Below are positions 54,044 through 62,688 of a stretch of 64,000 nucleotides of DNA, piece after piece (positions within the stretch are counted from its first letter, which is position 1; each line of letters starts with the position of its first letter). Origin of the DNA: Janthinobacterium silvisoli (GTDB taxonomy: Bacteria > Pseudomonadota > Gammaproteobacteria > Burkholderiales > Burkholderiaceae_D); contig NZ_JACHCL010000001.1 in the NCBI RefSeq assembly GCF_014200725.1, positions 682,001-746,000 on the forward strand, in the 5' to 3' direction. The translations under genes were made by a program, and so were the position numbers. Under the pieces are notes generated by a model, which saw only the letters and a program-made list of their open reading frames with translations, was not told where the DNA came from and made no database searches.

Positions 54044-54086
54044 GCCCAGCTTGGTTTTTCAAACCTTGCCGGGCGGACGCTTTTTT
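54038..54086 (+). terminator. leader terminator (attenuator) of the nitrate operon
   Basis: GCGTCCGCCC (54038-54047) pairs perfectly with GGGCGGACGC (54071-54080), with inner pairing GGTTT/AAACC, followed by TTTTTT (54081-54086). It lies 21 bp before the transporter gene. Confidence 0.92.
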
Positions 54087-54107
54087 GTTTTTAACGGGAT
54101 ACGAAAA

Positions 54108-55400
54108 ATGGCCAGCAAAGCAAATAGCATCAATCTCTTTTCCCTGGGCACGCCGCAGATGCGGGCCTTCCATCTGACGTGGATGGCGTTCTTTGTCTGT
54201 TTCTTCGCCTGGTTCGCCTGCGCGCCGTTGATGCCTGTGATCAAGGGCGAGTTCCATCTGTCGGTGGGACAGATCGCCAATATCAATATCGCCGCCGTCG
54301 CCATCACGATCCTCGTGCGGCTGCTGGTGGGGCCGCTGTGCGACCGCTACGGTCCGCGCAAAACTTACACGGGGCTGTTGCTGCTGGGTGCAATCCCCGT
54401 GCTGGGCGTGGCCCTGTCGCAAAGTTATGAAAGCTTTTTGATCTTCCGCCTCGGCATCGGCGCAGTGGGCGCCAGCTTCGTCATTACCCAATATCACACG
54501 TCCGTCATGTTTGCACCGAACGTGGTCGGCACGGCCAACGCCACCTCGGCCGGCTGGGGCAATGCGGGCGCAGGTGCGGCGCAGGCGCTGATGCCGTTGC
54601 TGCTGGGTGCGCTGGTAATGCTGGGCGTCACGGAAGCCATGGGCTGGCGTGTCGCTTTGCTGGTGCCAGGCGTGCTGATGCTGGTGATGGCGGCTTTGTA
54701 CTGGCGCTATACGCAAGATACGCCGGATGGCAATTACGATCAGCTGCGTGCCGATGGCGTGAGCATCGACGGTGGCAAGAAAGGCGGCTGGGCCAGCTTC
54801 AAGGCGGCCAGCGCCAACTACCGCGTCTGGCTGCTGTTCGTCACCTACGGCGCCTGTTTCGGGATTGAACTGTTTATCCATGGCGTGGCCGCCGTGTATT
54901 ACGTCGACCACTTTGGTTTGTCGCTGAAATCGGCTGGCTTTGCCGCAGGCAGCTTCGGCTTGCTGGCCCTGTTTGCCCGCGCCCTCGGTGGCTGGCTGTC
55001 CGACAAGCTGGCCTTGCGCGGCAACCTCAATAGCCGTGTCACTCTGCTGTTTATGCTGATGATAGGCGAAGGCCTGGGCTTGCTGTGGTTTGCCCACGCG
55101 GGCAGCGTGACGTTTGCCGTGATCGCCATGCTGGGCTTTGGCTTGTTCACGCACATGGCTTGCGGCGCAACCTATGCGCTGGTGCCGTTTATCGACCGCA
55201 AGGCTTTGGGCGGCGTGACTGGCATTATCGGCGCCGGCGGCAATGTGGGCGCGGTGCTGGCTGGTTTCCTGATGAAAGGCACGGGCGATGTGCAGCAAAC
55301 CTTGAGCATCCTCGGTGCGCTGGTACTGGTCTCGGCTATCTGCGCGATTGCCGTGCGTTTCAGCAATGCCGCCGACCAGGCTGCCATGGCTGCGGCTTGA
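54108..55400 (+). CDS. NarK/NasA family nitrate/nitrite MFS transporter
   Basis: 430 residues from the ATG at 54108; earlier in-frame codons lie in the leader RNA. Twelve membrane helices; nitrate-porter motifs are WMAFFVCFFAWFACAPLMP, RLLVGPLCDRYGPRKTY, the nitrate signature GWGNAGAGAAQALMPLL and the second GGVTGIIGAGGNVGAVLAGF. A conserved arginine in helix 2 (IAVAITILVRLLVGP) is present. It imports nitrate for assimilation. It is the first gene of the nirB-nirD-FAD reductase-nasA operon, 11 bp before nirB. Confidence 0.94.
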   Translation: MASKANSINLFSLGTPQMRAFHLTWMAFFVCFFAWFACAPLMPVIKGEFHLSVGQIANINIAAVAITILVRLLVGPLCDRYGPRKTYTGLLLLGAIPVLGVALSQSYESFLIFRLGIGAVGASFVITQYHTSVMFAPNVVGTANATSAGWGNAGAGAAQALMPLLLGALVMLGVTEAMGWRVALLVPGVLMLVMAALYWRYTQDTPDGNYDQLRADGVSIDGGKKGGWASFKAASANYRVWLLFVTYGACFGIELFIHGVAAVYYVDHFGLSLKSAGFAAGSFGLLALFARALGGWLSDKLALRGNLNSRVTLLFMLMIGEGLGLLWFAHAGSVTFAVIAMLGFGLFTHMACGATYALVPFIDRKALGGVTGIIGAGGNVGAVLAGFLMKGTGDVQQTLSILGALVLVSAICAIAVRFSNAADQAAMAAA

Positions 55401-55411
55401 AAGGTATCAGC

Positions 55412-57937
55412 ATGAAAATCATCGTTATCGGCCATGGCATGGTCGGCCATAAATTCCTCGAGCAACTGGCTGATAGTGGTGCGCCGCTGGAAGTGACCGT
55501 GTTGTGCGAAGAACCGCGCCCTGCCTATGACCGCGTGCATCTGTCGGAATTTTTCTCCGGCAAGTCGGCCGACGATCTGTCGCTGGTGCCACCCGGTTTT
55601 TTCGAGCGCGGCAATGTATTGTTGAAACTCAATGCCCGCGCCAGCGCCATCGACCTGGCAAGCAAGACTGTCACCGTCAGCAGCGGTGAAGTGCTGCTTT
55701 ACGACAAGCTGGTGATCGCCACCGGTTCCACGCCCTTCGTGCCCCCCCTGCCCGGCAAGGACCGCAAGGATTGTTTTGTCTACCGCACCATCGAAGATCT
55801 GCAAGCGATGCTGGAATGCGGTCAGCGTTCAAAAACAGGGGTGGTGATCGGCGGCGGCTTGCTGGGACTGGAATGCGCGAAAGCCTTGCGCGACATGCAG
55901 CTGGACACGCACGTGGTGGAATTTGCACCGCGCCTGATGGCGGTGCAAGTCGATGAAGGCGGCGCGCGCGTGCTGCGCCGCAAGATCGAAGACCTGGGCG
56001 TGACCGTGCACACGCAAAAAAACACCCTGGCGATCACCGATGGCGAGCAAGGCACACACCGCATGGTGTTTGCCGATGGCACGAATCTCGATGCCGACAT
56101 GATCGTGTTTTCCGCCGGCATACGCCCGCGCGACGAGTTGGCGCGTGCCTGCGGGTTAACGGTTGGCCCGCGCGGCGGCATCGCCATCGATGACAGTTGC
56201 TTGACGTCTGACCCGGACGTATATGCGATCGGCGAATGCGCCTTGTGGGGCGGCCAGACCTTTGGCCTGGTGGCGCCCGGTTATGAAATGGCGCGCATCG
56301 CCGCCCGCCATATCCTGGGTGAACAAGGAAGCTTCGCTGGCGCCGATATGAGCACCAAGCTGAAACTAATGGGCGTGGACGTGGCCAGCCTCGGCGATCC
56401 GCACGGGACCACCGCCGGCAGCCGCTCGTATCAATTCACCGATGAGCGCAAGCAAATCTACAAGAAAATCGTCGTCTCCGACTGCGGCAAGTACTTGCTG
56501 GGCGGCGTGATGGTGGGCGACGCCAGCGAGTACGGCACCCTGCTGCAAATGATGCTCAACAAGATAGAGCTGCCGGCATCGCCGGAATTTTTGATCTTGC
56601 CGCAATCGGATGGCCAAAGCAAACCTGGCCTGGGCGTGGATGCCCTGCCGGACAACGCGCAAATCTGCTCGTGCAACGACGTCTCGAAAGGCACGCTATG
56701 CGCGGCGGTGGCGGATGGCAACACGTCCATCGGCGCCCTGAAAAGCTGTACCAAGGCAGGCACGGCTTGCGGCGGCTGCGTGCCGCTGGTGACGCAGATC
56801 ATGAAAGCTGAAATGAAAAAGCTGGGCATGGATGTCAACAACCATGCCTGCGAGCATTTCGCGTACTCGCGCCAGGAATTGTTTCACCTGGTGCGCGTCG
56901 GCAAGATCCGCAGCTTCGAGGATTTGCTGGCGCAACACGGCAAGGGTCTCGGTTGCGATGTCTGCAAACCGATGGCGGCCAATATCCTGGCTTCATGCTG
57001 GAACGACTTCGTGCTCAAGAAGGAGCACGCCAGCTTGCAGGATACGAACGACTATTTCCTCGGCAATATCCAGAAAGACGGCACCTATTCCGTGGTGCCG
57101 CGCATGCCGGGCGGCGAAGTCACGGCCGATGGCTTGATCGCGGTGGGCCAGGTGGCCAAGAAATACGGTCTCTACACCAAGATCACGGGCGGCCAGCGGG
57201 TCGACCTGTTTGGTGCGCGGGTCGAGCAATTGCCGCTGATCTGGGAAGAGCTGATCGCAGCTGGTTTTGAATCGGGCCACGCGTATGGCAAATCCTTGCG
57301 CACGGTCAAATCATGCGTGGGTTCCACCTGGTGCCGCTATGGCGTGGCCGACAGCGTCGGCTTTGCGATAGCACTGGAAAACCGCTACAAGGGCTTGCGC
57401 ACGCCGCACAAGATCAAGTTTGGCGTGTCCGGCTGCACGCGCGAATGCGCCGAGGCGCAAGGCAAGGATATCGGCTTGATCGCCACTGAAAAAGGCTGGA
57501 ATCTGTATGTCTGCGGCAATGGCGGCATGAAGCCGCGCCACGCGGAATTGCTGGCGTCCGACCTCGACAATGCCACCCTGGTGCGTTATGTCGACCGTTT
57601 CCTGATGTTTTATATCCGCACCGCCGACCGGCTGCAACGCACCAGCGTATGGCGCGACAACCTCGAAGGCGGCCTCGATTACCTGAAAGCCGTGGTGATC
57701 GATGACAAACTCCATATCGCGCAAGAACTGGAAGCGGACATGCAGCACGTGGTCGACAACTATGCCTGCGAGTGGCAAGCGGCCGTCAGCGACCCGGCCA
57801 CGCGCCAGCGTTTCCGCCATTTCGTCAACAGCGATGAAAAAGATAACAACGTGGTCTTCATGGAAGAACGGGGGCAGATACGCCCCGCCACGGTGGAAGA
57901 GCGCAAGCGCATTCCTATCATCGCCAAGTCTGCCTGA
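55412..57937 (+). CDS. nirB: NAD(P)H nitrite reductase, large subunit
   Basis: 841 residues, standard length. Domains in order: FAD/NAD pyridine nucleotide-disulphide-type module (KIIVIGHGMVGHKFLEQL; VVIGGGLLGLECAKAL; YAIGECALWGG), a BFD-like 2Fe-2S site (CSCNDVSKGT... SCTKAGTACGGC, about 422-460), a nitrite/sulfite reductase ferredoxin half-domain, and siroheme/4Fe-4S ligands CVGSTWC and GCTRECAEAQ (about 630-680). It reduces nitrite to ammonium in the cytoplasm. AAAGG lies before the ATG. Confidence 0.96.
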   Translation: MKIIVIGHGMVGHKFLEQLADSGAPLEVTVLCEEPRPAYDRVHLSEFFSGKSADDLSLVPPGFFERGNVLLKLNARASAIDLASKTVTVSSGEVLLYDKLVIATGSTPFVPPLPGKDRKDCFVYRTIEDLQAMLECGQRSKTGVVIGGGLLGLECAKALRDMQLDTHVVEFAPRLMAVQVDEGGARVLRRKIEDLGVTVHTQKNTLAITDGEQGTHRMVFADGTNLDADMIVFSAGIRPRDELARACGLTVGPRGGIAIDDSCLTSDPDVYAIGECALWGGQTFGLVAPGYEMARIAARHILGEQGSFAGADMSTKLKLMGVDVASLGDPHGTTAGSRSYQFTDERKQIYKKIVVSDCGKYLLGGVMVGDASEYGTLLQMMLNKIELPASPEFLILPQSDGQSKPGLGVDALPDNAQICSCNDVSKGTLCAAVADGNTSIGALKSCTKAGTACGGCVPLVTQIMKAEMKKLGMDVNNHACEHFAYSRQELFHLVRVGKIRSFEDLLAQHGKGLGCDVCKPMAANILASCWNDFVLKKEHASLQDTNDYFLGNIQKDGTYSVVPRMPGGEVTADGLIAVGQVAKKYGLYTKITGGQRVDLFGARVEQLPLIWEELIAAGFESGHAYGKSLRTVKSCVGSTWCRYGVADSVGFAIALENRYKGLRTPHKIKFGVSGCTRECAEAQGKDIGLIATEKGWNLYVCGNGGMKPRHAELLASDLDNATLVRYVDRFLMFYIRTADRLQRTSVWRDNLEGGLDYLKAVVIDDKLHIAQELEADMQHVVDNYACEWQAAVSDPATRQRFRHFVNSDEKDNNVVFMEERGQIRPATVEERKRIPIIAKSA

Positions 57938-57946
57938 GGAGCCATC

Positions 57947-58288
57947 ATGCACAGGGATTTAATCAATGCTCGCTGGACATCGATTTGCCAGCTGGACGCT
58001 ATCGTGCCAAACACGGGCGTCTGCGCCCTCGTCAATGGCGAGCAGGTGGCGGTATTTCGCCTCGGCGATGAACGTCTGTTTGCCATCGATAATTACGATG
58101 GCAATGCCGGTGCTTCGGTGCTGTCGCGCGGCTTGCTCGGCAGCATGGGCGAGCGCATCGTGGTGGCCTCGCCCATCTATAAACAGCATTTCGACCTGCT
58201 AACGGGCGACTGCCTGGAAGCGCCCGAGCATTCAGTGGCCACCTGGCCCGTCAAGGTGGAAAACGGCCAAGTATGGGTGGGTGCATGA
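57947..58288 (+). CDS. nirD: nitrite reductase small subunit
   Basis: 113 residues with a Rieske-like fold but without the cluster-binding Cys-x-His pairs, as is normal for NirD (DNYDGNAGASVLSRGLLGSMGERIVVASPIYKQHFDLLTGDC, ending WPVKVENGQVWVGA). It supports NirB. It follows nirB by 9 bp, and its stop overlaps the next gene (ATGA). Confidence 0.94.
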   Translation: MHRDLINARWTSICQLDAIVPNTGVCALVNGEQVAVFRLGDERLFAIDNYDGNAGASVLSRGLLGSMGERIVVASPIYKQHFDLLTGDCLEAPEHSVATWPVKVENGQVWVGA

Positions 58289-59505
58289 CAGACGCTAAGG
58301 CAAAGCCATCGCTGGTGGTGATCGGCAACGGCATGGCCGGCATGCGCACGGTGGAAGAATTGCTTAAGCTCACCCCGGACCTGTATGACATCACCGTGTT
58401 TGGCGCCGAACCACACGGCAATTACAACCGCATCCTGCTGTCGCCCGTGCTGGCCGGTGAAAAAAGCATGGACGACATCATGCTCAACACGCGCGAATGG
58501 TATGGGCAGCATGGCATTACCCTGCATGCGGGCGACCCTGTCGTGCATATCGACCGCGTGCGCAGGATGGTGCGCGCCGCCTCCGGCCTGGCCGTGCATT
58601 ACGACAGGCTGCTGCTGGCGACCGGCTCCAAGCCCTTCATGATCCCCGTGCCCGGCCATGCCTTGCCGGGCGTGATCGGTTTTCGCGATATTGACGATGT
58701 AGCAACGATGGTGCAGGCCGCAAAAAACCACCGTCACGCGGTGGTGATCGGCGGCGGCTTGCTGGGACTGGAAGCGGCCAATGGCTTGTTGCGCCAGGGC
58801 ATGGAAGTCACCGTGGTGCATGTCAGCGATACCCTGATGAACCAGCAGCTCGACAAGCCTGCCTCGGCCCTGTTGAAGCAGGCGCTGGAAGTGAAGGGCC
58901 TGCGCTTTCTGCTCAATGCCCACACAGCAGAAATCGTCGGCAGCGAGAGGGTCACGGCCGTGCGCTTCAAGGATGGCTCGGAAATTCCCGCCGACCTGGT
59001 GGTGATGGCGGCGGGCGTGCGGCCCAATATTGCGCTGGCGCAGCAAGCGGGCTTACATTGCGAACGCGCCATCGTGGTCGACGACACCTTGCAAAGCTAC
59101 GATCCACGCGTGTACGCAGTCGGTGAATGCGTGCAGCACCGCAGCGCCACCTTCGGCCTGGTGGCGCCGATCTGGGAACAAGCCAAGGTATGCGCCGCGC
59201 ATCTGGCGGGGAACGGCCACCGCCGCTACGTACAGCAAGCCAGCCCCACCAAGCTGAAAGTGACGGGCATCAACCTGTATTCGGTCGGCAATTTTATCGG
59301 CGGCCCCGACAGCGAAGACCTGGTCTTGCGCGATCCGCGCCGCGGCATTTATAAACGGCTGGTGGTGGAACACAACCGCCTGGCCGGCGCCGTACTGTAT
59401 GGCGACGTGGCCGATGGGTCCTGGTATTTCGATTTGATACAGCAGCGCAGCGATATTTCCGCCATGCGCCAGCGCTTGCTGTTCGGCAAAGCCGCCTCCG
59501 TGTAG
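58285..59505 (+). CDS. FAD-dependent NAD(P)H reductase, likely electron donor of NasA
   Basis: 406 residues from the ATG overlapping the nirD stop. It is a paralogue of the first half of NirB: LVVIGNGMAGMRTVEELL (FAD), VVIGGGLLGLEAANGLL (NAD), YAVGECVQHRSATFGLVAP, and KLKVTGINLYSVGNFIGG. It lacks the Fe-S and siroheme parts. In assimilatory nitrate operons (NasC/NasB-type) such a protein passes electrons from NADH to the molybdenum subunit. Context (between nirD and nasA) supports this; the specific partner is inferred. It shares a 34-bp identical stretch with nirB at the NAD-loop codons. Confidence 0.88.
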   Translation: MTDAKAKPSLVVIGNGMAGMRTVEELLKLTPDLYDITVFGAEPHGNYNRILLSPVLAGEKSMDDIMLNTREWYGQHGITLHAGDPVVHIDRVRRMVRAASGLAVHYDRLLLATGSKPFMIPVPGHALPGVIGFRDIDDVATMVQAAKNHRHAVVIGGGLLGLEAANGLLRQGMEVTVVHVSDTLMNQQLDKPASALLKQALEVKGLRFLLNAHTAEIVGSERVTAVRFKDGSEIPADLVVMAAGVRPNIALAQQAGLHCERAIVVDDTLQSYDPRVYAVGECVQHRSATFGLVAPIWEQAKVCAAHLAGNGHRRYVQQASPTKLKVTGINLYSVGNFIGGPDSEDLVLRDPRRGIYKRLVVEHNRLAGAVLYGDVADGSWYFDLIQQRSDISAMRQRLLFGKAASV

Positions 59506-59520
59506 CATCAGGAAACCATC

Positions 59521-62205
59521 GTGTATCTTTCCTCTCCCCCCTTTTCCGTGCGCACCACCTGCCCGTATTGCGGTGTCGGTTGCGGCGTATCCGCTACGCC
59601 GATGCCGGACGGCGCCATCCAAATTGCGGGTGACACCAGCCACCCGGCCAACTTTGGCAAACTGTGCGTCAAGGGTTCGGCCCTCGGTGAAACCGTCTCG
59701 CTCGATGGCCGCTTGCTGCACCCGCAAGTACGTGGCCCCGACGGTTTGCAAGAAGTAAGCTGGGATGATGCATTGCAAAAAGTAGCCGATGGCTGGAGCC
59801 GCACGATTGCCGAATATGGCCCCGATGCCGTGGCGCTGTATATCTCAGGGCAATTGCTGACGGAAGACTATTACATCGCCAACAAGCTGATGAAGGGCTA
59901 TGTCGGCAGCGCCAATATCGACACCAATTCGCGGCTGTGCATGTCGTCCGCCGTGGCGGGCCACAAGCGGGCCTTTGGCGAAGACCTGGTGCCCGGCTGT
60001 TATGAAGACCTGGACCAGGCCGACATGGTGGTGCTGGTCGGCTCCAACACGGCGTGGTGCCATCCGATCTTGTTCCAGCGCATAGCACAGGCCAAGGAAG
60101 CGCGGCCGGAGCTGAAACTGGTGGTGATCGATCCGCGCCGCACCGCCACCTGCGAACTGGCCGATCTGCATTTGCCCGTCAAACCGGGCACCGATGTGTG
60201 GCTGTTCAATGGCTTGCTATGCTACCTGGCCTTGCATGGTTTCGTCGATGAAACATTTGTTGCTGAACATACCAATGGCCTGTTTGACGCTTTGACGGCG
60301 GCCAGGGTCGATTGCAGCGATCCGGCGGCAGTGGCGAAAATCTGCCGCATCGACGAGCGCGACTTGCTGATCTTTTACCAGTCCTTTGCCGCCACCGGCA
60401 AAGTGGTCACGGCTTTTTCGCAAGGCGTGAACCAGTCGTCGGCCGGCACCGACAAGGTCAACAGCATCATCAATTGCCATCTGGTTTGCGGGCGCATCGG
60501 CCAGCCCGGCATGGGACCATTTTCACTGACAGGCCAGCCTAACGCGATGGGCGGGCGCGAAGTGGGCGGCCTGGCCAATATGCTGGCTGCGCACATGGAT
60601 CTCGATAATGCCGCGCACCGCGAGACAGTGCAAACTTTTTGGGATTCACCGAAGATTGCCAGCAAGCCCGGCTTGAAAGCGGTGGACTTGTTCCGCGCGA
60701 TTGAAGATGGCAAGGTCAAGGCCGTGTGGATTATCGCCACCAATCCCATGGTCAGCATGCCGGACGCCAGCCAGGTACAGCGCGCGCTGGAAAAATGCCC
60801 GCTGGTGGTGGTGTCCGACATCAGCCAGCATACCGACACCAATGCCTTTGGCCATGTGTTGCTGCCGGCCCTGGGCTGGGGTGAAAAAGATGGAACGGTC
60901 ACCAATTCAGAGCGCCGCATTTCACGCCAGCGCGCCTTCCTGCCAGCTCCGGGAGAAGCGCGCGCAGACTGGAAGGCGCTGTGCCAGGTGGCGCAGCGTT
61001 TGGGCTACGACGGTTTCGATTTTGATGCTCCCCACCAGATTTTCGATGAACATGCACGGCTCAGCACATACCGCAACGACGGCGCCACGGCCCGTTTCTT
61101 TACCCTGACGGGCCTGGAAGGCTTGAGTGCGCAACAGTATGACCAGCTCGATCCCGTGCAATGGCCGCTGGACCAGGCCCGGCTGTTCGAAGATGGCTGC
61201 TTTGCGCATGCCGATGGCCGCGCCCGTTTTATTGCCACCACGCCACGCGCGCCCGTCAACGCCGTCAGCGAGGATTATCCGCTGGTGTTGAATACGGGCC
61301 GCGTGCGCGACCAGTGGCATACCATGACGCGCACGGGCAAGTCGGCGCGGCTGGCCGATCATGTGCCGGAATCGTTTGTCGATATCCACCCGCAAGACGC
61401 CTTGCTGTACAGCGTGCGCGAGGGCGAGCTGGCGCGGGTGTCCACGCCGTGGGGCGCGATGGTGGCGAGGGTGCAGCATGGCGGCGGCATCGCGCGCGGC
61501 ACGATTTTTGTGCCCATCCACTGGAATGGCCAAACGGCGTCCGATGCAAGGGTCGGTCCACTGGTCAACCCGGTTGTGGACCCTGTCTCGGGCGAGCCGG
61601 AATTCAAGCATACGCCGGCGCGGGTCGAGCAATTCCGCGTCAACTGGCATGGTTTTGTGCTGAGCCGGCGCGAGCTGGATCTGGAAAGAGTCGCCCACTG
61701 GACGCGTATTCAGGGCAAGGATTTTGCCCGTTATGAGTTGGCGGGCAGGAATACCATCAAGGACTACACAGACTGGGCGCGCCGCTTGCTGCAGGTCGAT
61801 GACGAACAGGCCGACTGGCTGGAATACGAAGACCGCAGCGCCGGCCTGTACCGTGCCGTGCACCTGGTCGATGACCGTATCGATCAATGTGTGTTTTTAT
61901 CGCCGCGCCCGGACTTGCCTTCGCGCGCCTGGCTGGCTAGCCTTTTTGCCCACGAACAACTACCGCCAGCGGACCGGGTAGGCTTGCTGCTGGGCCAGCC
62001 GATAGAAAAAGGTGCAGATACGGGCCCCACCGTATGCTCGTGTTTTGGCGTGGGCCGCAACACCATCTGCGAGACGATCCGCAGCCAGAATCTGGACAGC
62101 GTGGCCCAGGTAACGGCTTGCCTGAAAGCAGGCGGCAATTGCGGATCGTGCGTGCCAGAAATTAAGAAACTGCTGGTGGAAACGCGGGCCGAACAAACCG
62201 CTTGA
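59521..62205 (+). CDS. nasA: assimilatory nitrate reductase, catalytic subunit
   Basis: 894 residues from a GTG start after CAGGAAA. 4Fe-4S site CPYCGVGCGV with later LCVKG; bis-MGD molybdopterin regions SANIDTNSRLCMSSAVAGHKRAFG, VLVGSNTAWCHPI, FSLTGQPNAMGGREVGG, WIIATNPMVSMPD; a dinucleotide-binding C-terminal domain (NTGRVRDQWHTMTRTGK); and an added C-terminal BFD-like 2Fe-2S site (CSCFGVGRN... CLKAGGNCGSCVPE, about 839-880) that should take electrons from the FAD reductase. It reduces nitrate to nitrite in the cytoplasm; no signal peptide. It ends the operon; no terminator is seen before the convergent gene. Confidence 0.95.
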   Translation: MYLSSPPFSVRTTCPYCGVGCGVSATPMPDGAIQIAGDTSHPANFGKLCVKGSALGETVSLDGRLLHPQVRGPDGLQEVSWDDALQKVADGWSRTIAEYGPDAVALYISGQLLTEDYYIANKLMKGYVGSANIDTNSRLCMSSAVAGHKRAFGEDLVPGCYEDLDQADMVVLVGSNTAWCHPILFQRIAQAKEARPELKLVVIDPRRTATCELADLHLPVKPGTDVWLFNGLLCYLALHGFVDETFVAEHTNGLFDALTAARVDCSDPAAVAKICRIDERDLLIFYQSFAATGKVVTAFSQGVNQSSAGTDKVNSIINCHLVCGRIGQPGMGPFSLTGQPNAMGGREVGGLANMLAAHMDLDNAAHRETVQTFWDSPKIASKPGLKAVDLFRAIEDGKVKAVWIIATNPMVSMPDASQVQRALEKCPLVVVSDISQHTDTNAFGHVLLPALGWGEKDGTVTNSERRISRQRAFLPAPGEARADWKALCQVAQRLGYDGFDFDAPHQIFDEHARLSTYRNDGATARFFTLTGLEGLSAQQYDQLDPVQWPLDQARLFEDGCFAHADGRARFIATTPRAPVNAVSEDYPLVLNTGRVRDQWHTMTRTGKSARLADHVPESFVDIHPQDALLYSVREGELARVSTPWGAMVARVQHGGGIARGTIFVPIHWNGQTASDARVGPLVNPVVDPVSGEPEFKHTPARVEQFRVNWHGFVLSRRELDLERVAHWTRIQGKDFARYELAGRNTIKDYTDWARRLLQVDDEQADWLEYEDRSAGLYRAVHLVDDRIDQCVFLSPRPDLPSRAWLASLFAHEQLPPADRVGLLLGQPIEKGADTGPTVCSCFGVGRNTICETIRSQNLDSVAQVTACLKAGGNCGSCVPEIKKLLVETRAEQTA

Positions 62206-62658
62206 TCAAGCCAGTTGCGCTTGTCTTTCCTCGATCAATGTGGCCAGCTCGCGCGGCACCGGACCGGATAAAAAGGCCAGCGCCGCTTCATCGGGATCGA
62301 TGGCGGCGTCCAGCGGCAAGCCATGTTCGAAACCACCCACCATGTAGCGGCAGAAATGCGGCGACTCAGGACGCGTTTCCAGATACCAGCAGCCTGCGTA
62401 TTGCTGCACGAAATATTCGCCGATAAAGTAGCCGAGCATGGTTTTCACCCATTGCCAGCTTTCATCGCGGATCACGATGGTGCGCATGGCGGCATCGATA
62501 TACGGCAGATATTCGGCCGCATTGGTCAGCACTTCATGCGCCGGCTGTATGCCCAGGCGTTCGACGAAATTGACCAGCGCCGACCCCAATTCATCGTAAT
62601 AGGCGTCAAAACCCGCCTGGCTTTGCTCGATGTGCAGCTCTTGTTCCTTGGTCAGCAT
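62206..62658 (-). CDS. conserved protein of unknown function
   Basis: 150 residues from the ATG preceded by GGAGGGG; the upstream ATG at 62682 is not supported. Mostly helical and acidic, with a tryptophan- and aromatic-rich middle (ESWQWVKTMLGYFIGEYFVQ, then CWYLETRPESPHF and MVGGF), and a C-terminal FLSGPVPRELATLIEERQ. No signal or membrane segment. I do not recognise the family. Its stop touches that of nasA, and it is transcribed in the same direction as the SulP gene. Confidence 0.7.
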   Translation of the reverse strand: MLTKEQELHIEQSQAGFDAYYDELGSALVNFVERLGIQPAHEVLTNAAEYLPYIDAAMRTIVIRDESWQWVKTMLGYFIGEYFVQQYAGCWYLETRPESPHFCRYMVGGFEHGLPLDAAIDPDEAALAFLSGPVPRELATLIEERQAQLA

Positions 62659-62688
62659 GACCCCTCCATTGATACGATCCATAAAATC

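Noticed and set aside
57947-58288. NirD lacking Rieske cluster ligands as a sign of decay
   Set aside because: NirD proteins normally keep the fold without the cluster.
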